Assembly (NCBI RefSeq): GCF_005871185.1
Contig: NZ_SWKN01000011.1
Location: 62,001-126,000, forward strand
Source of the DNA: Limnobacter alexandrii
GTDB taxonomy: Bacteria; Pseudomonadota; Gammaproteobacteria; Burkholderiales; Burkholderiaceae_B
Length of the DNA: 64,000 nt
Direction of reading: 5' to 3'
Position 1 is the first letter of the stretch, and the number at the start of each line of letters is the position of its first letter. The notes under the pieces were generated by a model. The model did no database searches. It was not told where the DNA came from and saw nothing but the letters and a program-made list of their open reading frames with translations. The position numbers and the translations under genes were made by a program. Shown here in pieces: positions 1 through 8,635 of the stretch.

Positions 1-1001
1 GTTTCCAAATGGGATTGAATGCACTGCCCTGCCACATCAGCGGGATTTGATGTTGGTGAATAAAGCTTGACGTGAGATTCGAGTCCGGGCGCTGCGATGG
101 TGTGCTGACCGCTCCAATTTGGGGAACTGTGCATAAGCTTTGAGGACAAAGCAGCAACCACGGGGCCGTAACGAAATGTGGTACTCAGCGGATAAAGTTT
201 GGCGTTCTGAAAGTGCTTGGCCAATTGCTCCGTCACGAACTGAGGCTTTGCCCCCAAGAAACCGTAAATACTCTGGTCGTAGTCGTAGACCACAGTGAAG
301 TTTGACTCTGGAGCCTTTAAGCACATGGCCAATGTAATTTGAGCCCAGTTCATGTCCTGAGCTTCATCGATCATGATGTGATCAAAGTACTGGCTCATCT
401 CATTAGATAGCTCCGTGTCGTTCTCAGTCAGCGACACCAAGCAGTACAAAAGATCAGCCTCAAATATCAGGTTGTATTTGCGACAGCGTTGCTGATAAAG
501 CTCAAATGCAGCCTTGTCGAGCTGACTCACGTTAAGAGCCGGGTCTTGTTGAGAGCCCAACCCAAACAATCCATTGGATAAGCGACCGATGATGTCTGCC
601 ACAAGCGTCGAAGTTAGATTCTGAGCGCCTTTGAACTTCTGAACGGTTTGATCGCATGAGATCTCATGACAGACCTGCATAAATTGGTCTGCTGTGCCTA
701 TCGCGGACACGCGTTTGGGGTCACGAGCAACAAGCATCGCGTACGCAAAGCTGTGAAAAGTATGGATATGGACTGCGGTGCAGTCTACGGATTCGGTTTT
801 GGATAGTCGCTCAATGAATTGTTGCCTGACGGTGCGGTTAAACATCAAGGCAATGATTCGCGATGGTTGCGCGCCGGATTCAATGAGGTGTTGAATCCTA
901 GCAACTAGCAAAGTTGTTTTGCCCGAACCAGGGCAGGCTTGCACAAGCACACACTGTTCTCTGGCTTGGACTGCGGCGAGCTGTTGTTTGGTGAGTGACA
1001 T
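1..1001 (-). CDS. UvrD/Rep-type superfamily 1 DNA helicase, C-terminus cut by window edge
   Basis: The reading frame stays open from an ATG at 1001 to the left edge, giving about 333 N-terminal residues. I see a Walker A motif GSGKT at about residues 25-29 (in QACPGSGKTT), Walker B DEAQDM near residue 211, a motif III-like stretch YDQSIYGF and a motif IV-like FRYGP. These are the ordered motifs of UvrD/Rep/PcrA helicases, which move 3' to 5' on single-stranded DNA using ATP. The rest (2B domain, motifs V-VI) lies outside the window. A TTGCGC-type promoter sits at 1026-1056, about 50 bp upstream, so this is the first gene of its transcript. The plasmid role is probably replication or recombination repair. 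The family call is firm and the exact role is inferred. Confidence 0.88.
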   Translation of the reverse strand, partial: MSLTKQQLAAVQAREQCVLVQACPGSGKTTLLVARIQHLIESGAQPSRIIALMFNRTVRQQFIERLSKTESVDCTAVHIHTFHSFAYAMLVARDPKRVSAIGTADQFMQVCHEISCDQTVQKFKGAQNLTSTLVADIIGRLSNGLFGLGSQQDPALNVSQLDKAAFELYQQRCRKYNLIFEADLLYCLVSLTENDTELSNEMSQYFDHIMIDEAQDMNWAQITLAMCLKAPESNFTVVYDYDQSIYGFLGAKPQFVTEQLAKHFQNAKLYPLSTTFRYGPVVAALSSKLMHSSPNWSGQHTIAAPGLESHVKLYSPTSNPADVAGQCIQSHLE

Positions 1002-1025
1002 GATGGAAAGTTCTCCTTTCCATCC

Positions 1026-1056
1026 TTTTTACAGGGAAAGTCAATTCGCGCAAGTT
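1026..1056 (-). promoter_or_regulatory. TTGCGC-type promoter of the UvrD-like helicase gene
   Basis: On the minus strand AACTTGCGCG (1056-1047) carries the -35 TTGCGC, and the -10 TAAAAA lies 16 bp further on (1031-1026). The start codon is about 52 bp from the TTG. It matches the shared promoter pattern found upstream of many other genes in this window. Confidence 0.6.
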
Positions 1057-2045
1057 CAGACGATTTTCAGGTGGCCACGTTGCTTTGTTGTACCGTTCTG
1101 AATTGAAGTATCGGACTGATCAGTTGTATCTTCGTTTTTTGGTTGTTCTGCAATGGCCTTCTGGTAGACAGGATTTGAGTGAAACCGCTGCTCAAAGAAG
1201 TGCTTAATTTTGCCCAAGATCATCGGGGCACAAATCCAGCCAGAAATCTTGAGTTGCTTGAAAACCTTGCCTTGGCTGTCCAAGAACCCGATGCTGGCTG
1301 AAACTGGATTCTCGAACCGATCAATCTTCACCGGCCCAACCGAACGGCCGGATTTGAAATTTCGTGAAATCTCAATGGCTGTATCGGCAATTAACGCGGC
1401 CATGCCCGACGCAAAAGTGGAGTACATCAATACTTGTACGGGCCATGATCCCGTGTGACCTGACGGAAAATGTGTATTCAGAAAGGCCTCGACCGGTGTT
1501 TTGGCTGGTTTCAATACGTTGCCCGTTTCAGACAATTCGGCTTGGCTGCTAATCGGAACACACTCAATTGAAAACACTGCACTCATATAGCCTTCGGGCT
1601 GTGAGGGGAAGCCGGTTTGAATAATCTCATCACGCATGATGGGCTTTTCGGTGAGCCAAGTCTCTGTCAAGCAACGATAGATGTAGTTAATTTGGTGAGG
1701 GCCAAAGGCCAACAGTTCGCGAAGTGTGAATATTTGCGGAAATGCGAAACTTCTAACGCCCGATTGGTTGTCGGAGGTCGTCATGAATGCATCATTTAAA
1801 CGCTGAACATCGGGAATATACCGAAAATCATGCAAATCGAGATGCGCCTTGGAAATGGCCATGGTGTGCATTCTCAGGCTTACCCGATGGAGTCCGCTTG
1901 GAGTTTTGAAGCCCTGAATAAACATGGCTTGAAATTGATTCATCAAGCGATCATGGTCAATCAGATGCAGGCGAGCATCAAGGTATGGCTTGTGATGATT
2001 GGCCAGGGTGTTATTCAGTAATGTGATCTCGAAGTCTTTGCTCAT
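1056..2045 (-). CDS. Conserved-type plasmid protein of unknown function (329 aa)
   Basis: I do not recognise this protein. It is a mixed globular protein with no clear transmembrane segment and a hydrophilic, probably disordered C-terminus rich in Q, T, N and D. I chose the ATG at 2045 (MSKDFEITLL); an upstream TTG at 2102 is in frame but would add a basic, low-quality leader and run over the likely promoter. The stop falls inside the promoter of the downstream UvrD-like helicase gene. Between the divergent gene at 2194 and this one there is a TTGCGT promoter for the plus strand and a weaker TTTGCCC element (2102-2097) for this gene. Context suggests a plasmid maintenance or DNA metabolism role, but nothing in the sequence shows one. 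Confidence 0.7.
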   Translation of the reverse strand: MSKDFEITLLNNTLANHHKPYLDARLHLIDHDRLMNQFQAMFIQGFKTPSGLHRVSLRMHTMAISKAHLDLHDFRYIPDVQRLNDAFMTTSDNQSGVRSFAFPQIFTLRELLAFGPHQINYIYRCLTETWLTEKPIMRDEIIQTGFPSQPEGYMSAVFSIECVPISSQAELSETGNVLKPAKTPVEAFLNTHFPSGHTGSWPVQVLMYSTFASGMAALIADTAIEISRNFKSGRSVGPVKIDRFENPVSASIGFLDSQGKVFKQLKISGWICAPMILGKIKHFFEQRFHSNPVYQKAIAEQPKNEDTTDQSDTSIQNGTTKQRGHLKIV

Positions 2046-2135
2046 AAGCTCAATGTGGTTCCTTTTTTTTATAGAAATATCACGAGAGGTAGGTTTGGGC
2101 AAATTTTGGCGGGCCTTTGCAGCTTGAGGTGCTTA

Positions 2136-2166
2136 AACTTGCGTGAATTCGATTTTGTTAGATCAT
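2136..2166 (+). promoter_or_regulatory. TTGCGT-type promoter upstream of the 2194 gene
   Basis: AACTTGCGT at 2136-2144 gives the -35 TTGCGT (2139-2144). Sixteen bases later GATCAT (2161-2166) is a degenerate -10. The start codon at 2194 is 55 bp from the TTG, the same geometry as at 45484 and 47371. Confidence 0.6.
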
Positions 2167-2193
2167 GGGTTTATCTTTTGTTGGAGATCAACC

Positions 2194-3228
2194 ATGAGAA
2201 TCAAACGTGAAAACATGAAGGCCGCACATCTGGTCGTGGGTCAAATCAAGATCGGTGGCAAGGAAGTGGACAGTGAAGGCCGGATTACACCTTTCAGCAG
2301 TGACTATTTCAGCATCACCGGGCGCGAGACTGATGGCGTTGGCCGAGCCCTGCCCCACCCTGTTTTTCAGTCTGTTGTGAAGCGGCAAGCCAAAGATGGT
2401 GCCAGCGATCCAAAGTCTTTGGTCGAATTGGAGGTTGTTATTCCTTCTGATCACATCGATTTTTTCATGCAAAGTAACTACGAAGTTTGGGGCTTGGAAA
2501 GTAATGCATTCAATCAACGCATTCCTGTTCGTGTTTGCATTGGGGATGGTGAGAAGGCACAACGAAGGACCGGCTCAATCACCGCTGCAGAGAACTGCCC
2601 ATCCTGTAGTAAGTGCGAATTTGGCATGAACAACGGTTGCAAATTGATGAGTCGCTTGTTTTTCTCATTGTCCGAGCACCCAATGCCACACGAGCTTTTT
2701 GTGTTGAGGACTGCAAGCACCCAGTCGTCTGATTTTTTGGGCGAATTTTTCGAGCAGATCCATGCGCAATTTGAAAAAATTGGTGGCTTGCACATCAAGT
2801 TAAGGCTTCAGCGTTGTGTGGAAACGTCTCAACAGGCTGAATACTTCATTGTGCGCGCGGCCTTGGCTGATGATTTCGCAACAGCACAAAAACGTCGTGA
2901 CGAATGGCGCTCAAAGTTTGGTTCAGAAGAGGCCTTTGTTCGCATGGACGACAATCGTTTCGATCGGTTGATGAAAAACGAAGACGGTTTCTCGGAAGAT
3001 CATCCAGTTGAGGTTGTGGAGTTTTATTCTCGACTCACGCCCACGGCGCAACCCATGACTGGTGCGATTGATCAAGGCGTAAAATCCAATTCAGGAAAGC
3101 CAAAGCGTTCACCCCCACCAGCTCCGGTGGATGGGAACCAGTTTTTATCAAACATCAAGCTTAATTCTTCCATGCAATCCGTTCCGGTGGATTCAGTAGA
3201 CACACAGGACTTAGCCAAGGGGGAATAA
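2194..3228 (+). CDS. Cysteine-motif protein, possibly of the gp3-like recombination directionality factor family
   Basis: This 344-residue protein starts at ATG 2194, preceded by GGAG (the frame extends upstream without support). It has a central Cys cluster, CPSCSKCEFGMNNGC at about residues 129-143, followed by a short beta-rich stretch (SRLFFSLSE, then LFVLRTAST). That arrangement resembles phage and plasmid proteins annotated as gp3-like recombination directionality factors or as metal-binding proteins. The C-terminal 60 residues are proline- and serine-rich and probably disordered. It is driven by a TTGCGT-type promoter. The cluster makes metal binding likely. A directionality factor would pair with a serine integrase, and none is visible here (only a tyrosine recombinase at 12 kb), so the functional name stays tentative. 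Confidence 0.6.
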   Translation: MRIKRENMKAAHLVVGQIKIGGKEVDSEGRITPFSSDYFSITGRETDGVGRALPHPVFQSVVKRQAKDGASDPKSLVELEVVIPSDHIDFFMQSNYEVWGLESNAFNQRIPVRVCIGDGEKAQRRTGSITAAENCPSCSKCEFGMNNGCKLMSRLFFSLSEHPMPHELFVLRTASTQSSDFLGEFFEQIHAQFEKIGGLHIKLRLQRCVETSQQAEYFIVRAALADDFATAQKRRDEWRSKFGSEEAFVRMDDNRFDRLMKNEDGFSEDHPVEVVEFYSRLTPTAQPMTGAIDQGVKSNSGKPKRSPPPAPVDGNQFLSNIKLNSSMQSVPVDSVDTQDLAKGE

Positions 3229-3253
3229 ATTATCAAGGGCGGTATTGTCCGCC

Positions 3254-3784
3254 CTACCCTCTCCAGGTTCGCAGACCGCCGGTGTCGATGTGGATGAATC
3301 CGCGAGAATGATAAACGCCCACACCCCCTCCTCTTAAGTACTTGGCAAGCTTTTCAAGGTCTTTGGTGCTTACACCAGGCATATAGATGTCGGCGGCTCT
3401 GCCCTTGGTGTGAAATGAGTTTTTGGCCGAGCCTTTGGTTTCAGCGTTGGTTGCCTTGTTGCGGTACCCGCTATTCACATAAATGGGCTTGTACTGGCCA
3501 TGTGCCTCGTACCAGCCTTGCATACCACGAAGAATATCCAACAGCACAACGTCGATTTGAACTGCTTCTTTCCCGCGTACATCACGCAAAAGCCGGCAAA
3601 TCTTCTCATAACCCGGCCAATGTAGCTGACCATTGATCCAGTAGTATTCTCTGACCTCTTCTTTGGTTGACGGCCGGTAGAGCCAAAGCCAACGGGGTTG
3701 ACTCCAGAAATCGGCGGCTCCGATTGAGGTTGGCGCAACGCCTGCGAGAAACCCAGCGAATAAGAACTGCCTCCTGTTGATCAT
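3254..3784 (-). CDS. M15-type (DUF882/YcbK-like) peptidoglycan peptidase, exported
   Basis: This 176-residue protein has an N-terminal twin-arginine-like export signal (MINRRQFLFAGFLAG). Its C-terminal half carries HTKGRAADI near residue 124 and HIDTG near residue 166. These are the H-x6-D and H-x-D zinc ligands of the peptidase M15 / DUF882 fold, which includes enzymes that cut cell-wall peptides. The SGYR motif of this family is also present. Its start codon overlaps the stop of the upstream 606-residue gene (3781-5598), so it is translated as the last gene of a coupled operon after an ExeA-like ATPase. A local wall-remodelling activity at an envelope apparatus is a reasonable inference. 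Confidence 0.82.
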   Translation of the reverse strand: MINRRQFLFAGFLAGVAPTSIGAADFWSQPRWLWLYRPSTKEEVREYYWINGQLHWPGYEKICRLLRDVRGKEAVQIDVVLLDILRGMQGWYEAHGQYKPIYVNSGYRNKATNAETKGSAKNSFHTKGRAADIYMPGVSTKDLEKLAKYLRGGGVGVYHSRGFIHIDTGGLRTWRG

Positions 3785-5598
3785 AAGCCAAGTCTGTAGC
3801 GAATTTTTCTGAAGGCAGAATTAACAAAAGACTGGCCCACAACTGCGGTCGATTCAACAGCCTCGTCGAAATTGGTCGCTCCGATAGTGACCATCCAATT
3901 TTCAAACCATTGGGGCCTTTGAATGGCCTGATTGTCTTGTACTTCACAAGACTGGTGTTCAAGAACTCTTAATTGCTGGAAATATTTATCGTGAGTTTTG
4001 TGAACACTATATGTTGTGTTGAGATGGTCGATGAGCATATCGATTTGAGGGTCTTCAGTCTCGATGAATGACCAAGCCACCATGCCTTGCATATTGAGAG
4101 TGGCGCACACCTGACTCAAATGGTAGGTGGAGAAATTAAGCGCCATGTACTTGTGATTGAACCCGTCTTTGGTAATTGCTGGAATCAACAGAAAGTGAGC
4201 GTGTTGAAACACATCGAAAGGCGGCAATAATTTGAGATGCGAAGTGGCTTTCAAATCTGCGATGGCTCTATAGGCTTTATTGATCATGGCCACGTATGCA
4301 AGCTGCTTGCTAAAATTTGAATGAACAAGCTTCTCGACGTAAGGAACAAGAAGTGCATTTGGAGCGAGCGTGTTAAGGCGCGTCGTGGCATAACCAAGAT
4401 CCAAAATTGAACCATTGATTGAACTAATTTCAGATCTCAAACTGGCATTGATGTCGCTGTAATCAGGTGGGCCACCATCAAACGTGTTCATGAACGGTGA
4501 AAAGATTGAACTCACCCACTTGCGAATATCGAATTGCTCAAGCCGGTAAAAATTCGCAGCCAAAGAATCGAGAAGTTCGATTGTCAAAAGAAGGTGTTCC
4601 CACTGCTCTGGGGATTCTGGAAGTTTGTGGGTTCCGATGGCATTGATGATTTGAACCTTGCCAACATCGCTAAATGGCATCTTGTGATCGAAATCTGAAT
4701 AACCAGCGAGTTTTTTCACCACATCCCTGTTGATGTCTAGTTTCTCCGACAAAAATTCGATCATGTGATCGAGAAGACTAAATGACGGCAACGGTTCTAC
4801 AAGGTAGGACGGATCGATTGAGGCAATGGTTAGTGCCGGGAAATTAGTGAGCAGAAGATGCTTGTTTTCGAACTGTTCAGGGCTAGTATTTGCCAATAAC
4901 CAAGGGTAGACAATTCCAGGTTGTGTCGTTCGCAAAGCAAGTGCCAGCTTTTCTTTGTTCAAATGCATGTAAGCGTCATTTCTCAAAGCGCGTGACAGCT
5001 TGGCAAGGTTGGAGTAGTTCATCGACGCTGACAAAAGCGCCCTGCCCTCTTGGGGCAAATACTTCATCAGCCAGTTGATTTGAGGATTCTCGTTCTGCTG
5101 TGCAAATGTGCGGTGAGTGAACTCCGCCATTTGGTCCATACCAAGATCAAATGGGCTTGGATTGACTGAGTTGACGCGTCGGTACCAACTGGTTGACACA
5201 GAGTAAAGCTCTGAGTGGTTCATCAAGTCACTGACTATCTGATCGAATTGGGCCGAAGGCTCACCGTTTTCGCAGAACAGCAGGTTTGAAAAATTGTTGA
5301 TGAAATCCAGATCAGTAAGTTGGAGAAAAGCGGCGCTTTTTCTGTCCACTGCATATACGAAAGGAATTTGATCCGAAACTGATTTTGAAAGGCCTTGTTG
5401 AAAATTCTTAACGATGAACAAAGCCTCGATATTCGTTTTTCCGTTTGGATCAGTGACTTTTAGGGCGGCAGGGCCAAGCAACAGTTGGCGGGGTATTACA
5501 GGAACAGAAAGGCCAATGTCACGGGTGACATCCAGGCTGACTGGAATCAACGATTGGATATTCTCGTCGAGTAAATAATAAGCCTTTCTGGTGAACAT
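3781..5598 (-). CDS. Large protein of unknown function in ExeA-like ATPase operon (605 aa)
   Basis: I do not recognise this family. It is a largely alpha-helical soluble protein of about 605 residues, with no signal peptide, membrane segment or clear catalytic motif. The start ATG (5598) overlaps the stop codon of the upstream AAA ATPase by one base (TGATG), and its own stop overlaps the start of the M15 peptidase. The three products are therefore probably made in fixed ratio and may form one complex. ExeA-like and TniB-like ATPases usually act with a partner protein, and this could be that partner, but no TniQ or pilus-assembly motif is evident. Confidence 0.75.
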   Translation of the reverse strand: MFTRKAYYLLDENIQSLIPVSLDVTRDIGLSVPVIPRQLLLGPAALKVTDPNGKTNIEALFIVKNFQQGLSKSVSDQIPFVYAVDRKSAAFLQLTDLDFINNFSNLLFCENGEPSAQFDQIVSDLMNHSELYSVSTSWYRRVNSVNPSPFDLGMDQMAEFTHRTFAQQNENPQINWLMKYLPQEGRALLSASMNYSNLAKLSRALRNDAYMHLNKEKLALALRTTQPGIVYPWLLANTSPEQFENKHLLLTNFPALTIASIDPSYLVEPLPSFSLLDHMIEFLSEKLDINRDVVKKLAGYSDFDHKMPFSDVGKVQIINAIGTHKLPESPEQWEHLLLTIELLDSLAANFYRLEQFDIRKWVSSIFSPFMNTFDGGPPDYSDINASLRSEISSINGSILDLGYATTRLNTLAPNALLVPYVEKLVHSNFSKQLAYVAMINKAYRAIADLKATSHLKLLPPFDVFQHAHFLLIPAITKDGFNHKYMALNFSTYHLSQVCATLNMQGMVAWSFIETEDPQIDMLIDHLNTTYSVHKTHDKYFQQLRVLEHQSCEVQDNQAIQRPQWFENWMVTIGATNFDEAVESTAVVGQSFVNSAFRKIRYRLGL

Positions 5599-6575
5599 CA
5601 AATCCTCTCCTTTCGGCCGGCATTTAATCTGGCCATGTCGAGTGACGGATCAGTGGCCTTCCAAATTGTTTCTGAGTGAATGACATCAAGATGCGATGAG
5701 CCGTTGACTCTTAGCAGGCGGTCTAGGAAATTTCGCAGTTTGCCCGGTGGGGAGTGGGTTTGTGCCTGAAACCGAATCATTCCCAGTTTTGTGGCTGCCT
5801 TGATGACAGTTGACTCAGTGATGGAAGTTTCTTGATCGAGAGCAGCTTCAATGAGCGAAGCCTTGGCCAACGTATTGATCCTGAACAGCACCCCGCCGGT
5901 ATATTCCTGCAAAGCCAATATGGCGCTTTGATGGAAAATGGCCGGATCGCCAGAAGAAGCAAAGACTCGGTGAGACACGTATTGGTAGATTTCTGTGACG
6001 TTTAATGGCTCAAATCGGATATGCGCACTTAGTTGTGCTTTCAGATGTGCCAATGGGGGGAGGCTCAAAAGGTGGGCAAGTCGCTCTTGCCCAACAAGTA
6101 CAAAAGTGATTAGGGTTTGGCCGTGGATGTTCCACTTTGCGAGATTGGCTATTTCCAAGAGAAGGTCTGGATCAAATCGGTGAGTCTCTTCAATCTCAAC
6201 CAGCACCGGCCCATGGGTTCTTGTCATTGAAAGAAGATGGGAGAACAATCGGCGTTGCTGCGTGATTGGAGATTCAGAGTCATAGCATTGCATCCCTACA
6301 CTCTTTGCAATGCTTTGTATGAACTGAGCACGATTCAAGTGAGTTGCGACGAGTCTAACCCAGGTCATGCTGGAGTAAGTTTCGCGTACCCGGTTGGCGA
6401 GGAAAGTCTTCCCCATCCCGCTTGGCCCAGTAATAACGATTGGACCAAGGCCGGATCGAGTTGCTTTCAATGCAACTTTTAGCGCCTCTTCCCGTTGATC
6501 GGACCAAAATTCGTGAGTCTTGGTCGGATTAAGGGCGAAAGGATCGGCTTCCAAGTTGAAATGAGTCAGATACAT
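5598..6575 (-). CDS. ExeA/MshM-like AAA ATPase
   Basis: This protein opens with the family signature YLTHFNLEADPFALNP, typical of ExeA, MshM and related AAA ATPases. Walker A is GPSGMGKT at about residues 52-59. The Walker B region reads VLVEIEETH, where most relatives have DEA, so the catalytic acidic pair is altered to EE. Sensor-like and C-terminal helical-lid sequences follow. ExeA proteins energise secretin or pilus assembly, while TniB-type relatives act in transposition. The linked M15 peptidase favours an envelope role. ATG 6575 and GTG 6584 are both possible starts and neither has a strong ribosome site. The gene is first in a three-gene coupled operon. Confidence 0.8.
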   Translation of the reverse strand: MYLTHFNLEADPFALNPTKTHEFWSDQREEALKVALKATRSGLGPIVITGPSGMGKTFLANRVRETYSSMTWVRLVATHLNRAQFIQSIAKSVGMQCYDSESPITQQRRLFSHLLSMTRTHGPVLVEIEETHRFDPDLLLEIANLAKWNIHGQTLITFVLVGQERLAHLLSLPPLAHLKAQLSAHIRFEPLNVTEIYQYVSHRVFASSGDPAIFHQSAILALQEYTGGVLFRINTLAKASLIEAALDQETSITESTVIKAATKLGMIRFQAQTHSPPGKLRNFLDRLLRVNGSSHLDVIHSETIWKATDPSLDMARLNAGRKERI

Positions 6576-7129
6576 ATCGATCACTTTAATTGTTGACGAA
6601 ACAATTATTGCTCACCAAGGAAAATAGTAAGTTCGCTGAAAGCCTTATTTTTTAGGACTTTCAGTCATTAAGTCCGAACCAAGAGAGATGCATATCGAGT
6701 TATTGACCATTTTAAAACGTTTGGGCGATATGAAATTTGTCGTGGGGAAGTGAGAGAGCGACTGCGCCCTACCCCACACTTTTGCTTGTAATGCAAAGTG
6801 CATGACATGTCTATAGGTTTACTCCATCGGCTCACCCCATTTAATAGCATATCTCTTCAAAACGAGAAATTGCTTGAAAGAATGGTTAGGCCAAATCAAG
6901 TTAAACCGCGAAGACGGCTTAAAACAGCTCAGATTGCGTTTATTGGCGACGGCCTTATCTGGGTATACCGTAGCTCGAAGAAACCCAATCAAGAAGATTC
7001 TCGAAGGCCTGTCCGCAAAGCAAGATCTGACGCGGGTTTGCTGGGAGTTTAGTTTCACCAAATGGCGTTTTTTAGGTAACTTTGGACAAATCGTTGGAAA
7101 TATGGTTTTCAGCGCATGCCATTTGGAAT
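6576..7129. other. Intergenic region between the ATPase operon and the centromere-like tract
   Basis: About 550 bp without a supported gene. A frame from TTG 6874 could encode a basic helical stretch (GLKQLRLRLLATALSG and onward), but it lacks a ribosome site and continues into low-complexity sequence, so at best it is a gene remnant. The promoter of the minus-strand ATPase operon must lie near 6580-6700. Confidence 0.4.
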
Positions 7130-7800
7130 ACTATTTCGTATGTATTATTGAATACATTGTGATATGTTAGTTGCCGATGTATCTTTTATGACATTGATAC
7201 TATATTACTATGTACACTTGGAAATACACGGGCACCTACACCCCGTTCTACTTTTGGCCGTGTTGCCGAGGATGGTATCGATCGATGTATTCTGTATACC
7301 ATAACTTGTACTTTGTAATGATCCATTGCAGATACTCACTAGGCCACACTGCGACCTAACAGTCCATCTACCATTCAATAAACCTTACAACATAGACCGT
7401 CATCTACTATCGCTTGTACACTTGAATTTACCTTTTTTGGATGTATCGTTACAAGTATTGTTTATACCTTTTGGCCTGCTATGCATACTATATTGCTTTA
7501 TACCATTCGGGAGGTTGTTCTCTGTAACATTTCATCTACCTCTACGCCTACCTTGTTGCATGTTACCAAGCATACGATTATATAATCTATCCAATGGCGT
7601 ACATTCAGTAGTAGGTGATATGTACTGCAATAAGCCTCCGCTTATAACATGCTGCCTACACTAGAAAATACATTGTGCTATGTCTTAACCTATAGATTTT
7701 TTTATACCTTCGCACAATGTTGTGTTTATACACTTACAACTACATTTATAAATACTCTTTTATTTGTTCTTTAGACTACTTTTCTGTATAGTTTTCCACA
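7130..7800. repeat. AT-rich centromere-like tract upstream of parA
   Basis: This non-coding tract is AT-rich and poor in G on the plus strand. It is full of short degenerate repeats: TATACC or TATACA (about 7295, 7463, 7499, 7703, 7727), CATCTACC/T (7367, 7411, 7533) and TGTACACTTG (7211, 7417). A longer direct repeat, AATACATTGTG(A/C)TATGT, occurs at 7151-7167 and 7667-7683, near the two ends. Arrays of short repeats upstream of a ParA gene with a small DNA-binding partner are typical partition sites. The function is inferred. Confidence 0.5.
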
Positions 7801-7818
7801 TAGTATGTGTAATGTTAT

Positions 7819-7847
7819 TTGACAAGGCAGAGAAGGGCGTAGAATAG
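7819..7847 (+). promoter_or_regulatory. Likely parA promoter
   Basis: A consensus -35 TTGACA at 7819-7824 is followed by TAGAAT or GAATAG, 15 to 17 bp downstream. The parA start codon is at 7891, with ribosome site CAGGAGA. Confidence 0.5.
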
Positions 7848-7890
7848 CTTTGGTAAACGCTCACAATGGATTTGAAACAGGAGATTTTTA

Positions 7891-8631
7891 ATGGCAAAGA
7901 AGCCTTTAGGCCGTGTAATTTCTGTGGTAGGCGTGAAGGGCGGAGTAGGGAAAACCTCGACCGCCGTCATTGTTTCTGCGCTGCTTGCGAGAGCAGGCTA
8001 CAAGGTTGCCGTGATTGATACTGATCCTCAAGGAACTGCATTCAAATGGGGCCAGGCCCGGAAAGAAAGCAAGATTTATGAACAGGTGTATATGTTTAGC
8101 CATGTACTAGATCATGGACTTTCTGAAGTTGTCAGGAACCTTGTCAATGACTACGACTTCATCATTATTGACACGCAAGGACAAAACAATACCGCCATCG
8201 GAAACTCGATCTACGCTTGTCACTACGCAATAACACCTTTGCCTCCTAGAGCATTTGATACATGGTCTATTTATCAAACAGCGAACATCATTGCGCAAGC
8301 TAACGAGACAAGAGTGAAGCTTGGTTTGCCAGTTGTAAGGCCATTGCTGTATATCAATATGGCAAAGCCAAGATCTCCCGAGCTCTCCGACATGCTTGAG
8401 TTTTTGGCTACAGATGACAAGTCAAAACAGATCTTTCGGTATGCCGAAACGATTATTTTCGACAGGGTTCAATACAGTCGTAAAGCGTCGGATGGTGGAG
8501 CTGTCACTGATTATGACGGTGCAGATGTGCAAGAGGAAAAGAACTGGTTTGTCAGCTTGGTGAACGAGTTGCTGGATGGGAAGTTCAAGGTTGTTTTGAA
8601 GTCAAAAAGTAAAGATAACGTAGGAGTGTAA
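7891..8631 (+). CDS. parA: ParA-type partition ATPase of replicon 1
   Basis: This 246-residue protein has the deviant Walker A KGGVGKT at residues 16-22, the switch I-like DTDPQG near residue 43 and an IIDTQGQ Walker B near residue 92. That is the pattern of ParA/MinD ATPases. It lacks an N-terminal DNA-binding extension, so it is a type Ib-like small ParA. Such ATPases bind the nucleoid and move plasmid copies apart through a centromere-binding partner. The next gene starts only 4 bp after its stop and is the likely partner, and the repeat-rich tract upstream is the likely centromere. The ribosome site AGGAG is 7 bp before ATG 7891. The family is certain and the partition role is well supported by context. 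Confidence 0.93.
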   Translation: MAKKPLGRVISVVGVKGGVGKTSTAVIVSALLARAGYKVAVIDTDPQGTAFKWGQARKESKIYEQVYMFSHVLDHGLSEVVRNLVNDYDFIIIDTQGQNNTAIGNSIYACHYAITPLPPRAFDTWSIYQTANIIAQANETRVKLGLPVVRPLLYINMAKPRSPELSDMLEFLATDDKSKQIFRYAETIIFDRVQYSRKASDGGAVTDYDGADVQEEKNWFVSLVNELLDGKFKVVLKSKSKDNVGV

Positions 8632-8635
8632 GAGC

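Noticed and set aside
3254-6575. TniB/TniQ-type transposition module
   Set aside because: The ATPase is closer to ExeA by its opening motif, the partner lacks TniQ features, no DDE transposase is present, and the third gene is a wall peptidase.
6874-7170. Frame encoding a basic helical 98-residue peptide after TTG 6874
   Set aside because: No ribosome site, and the second half runs into the low-complexity repeat tract. Possibly a gene remnant, not supported as a gene.
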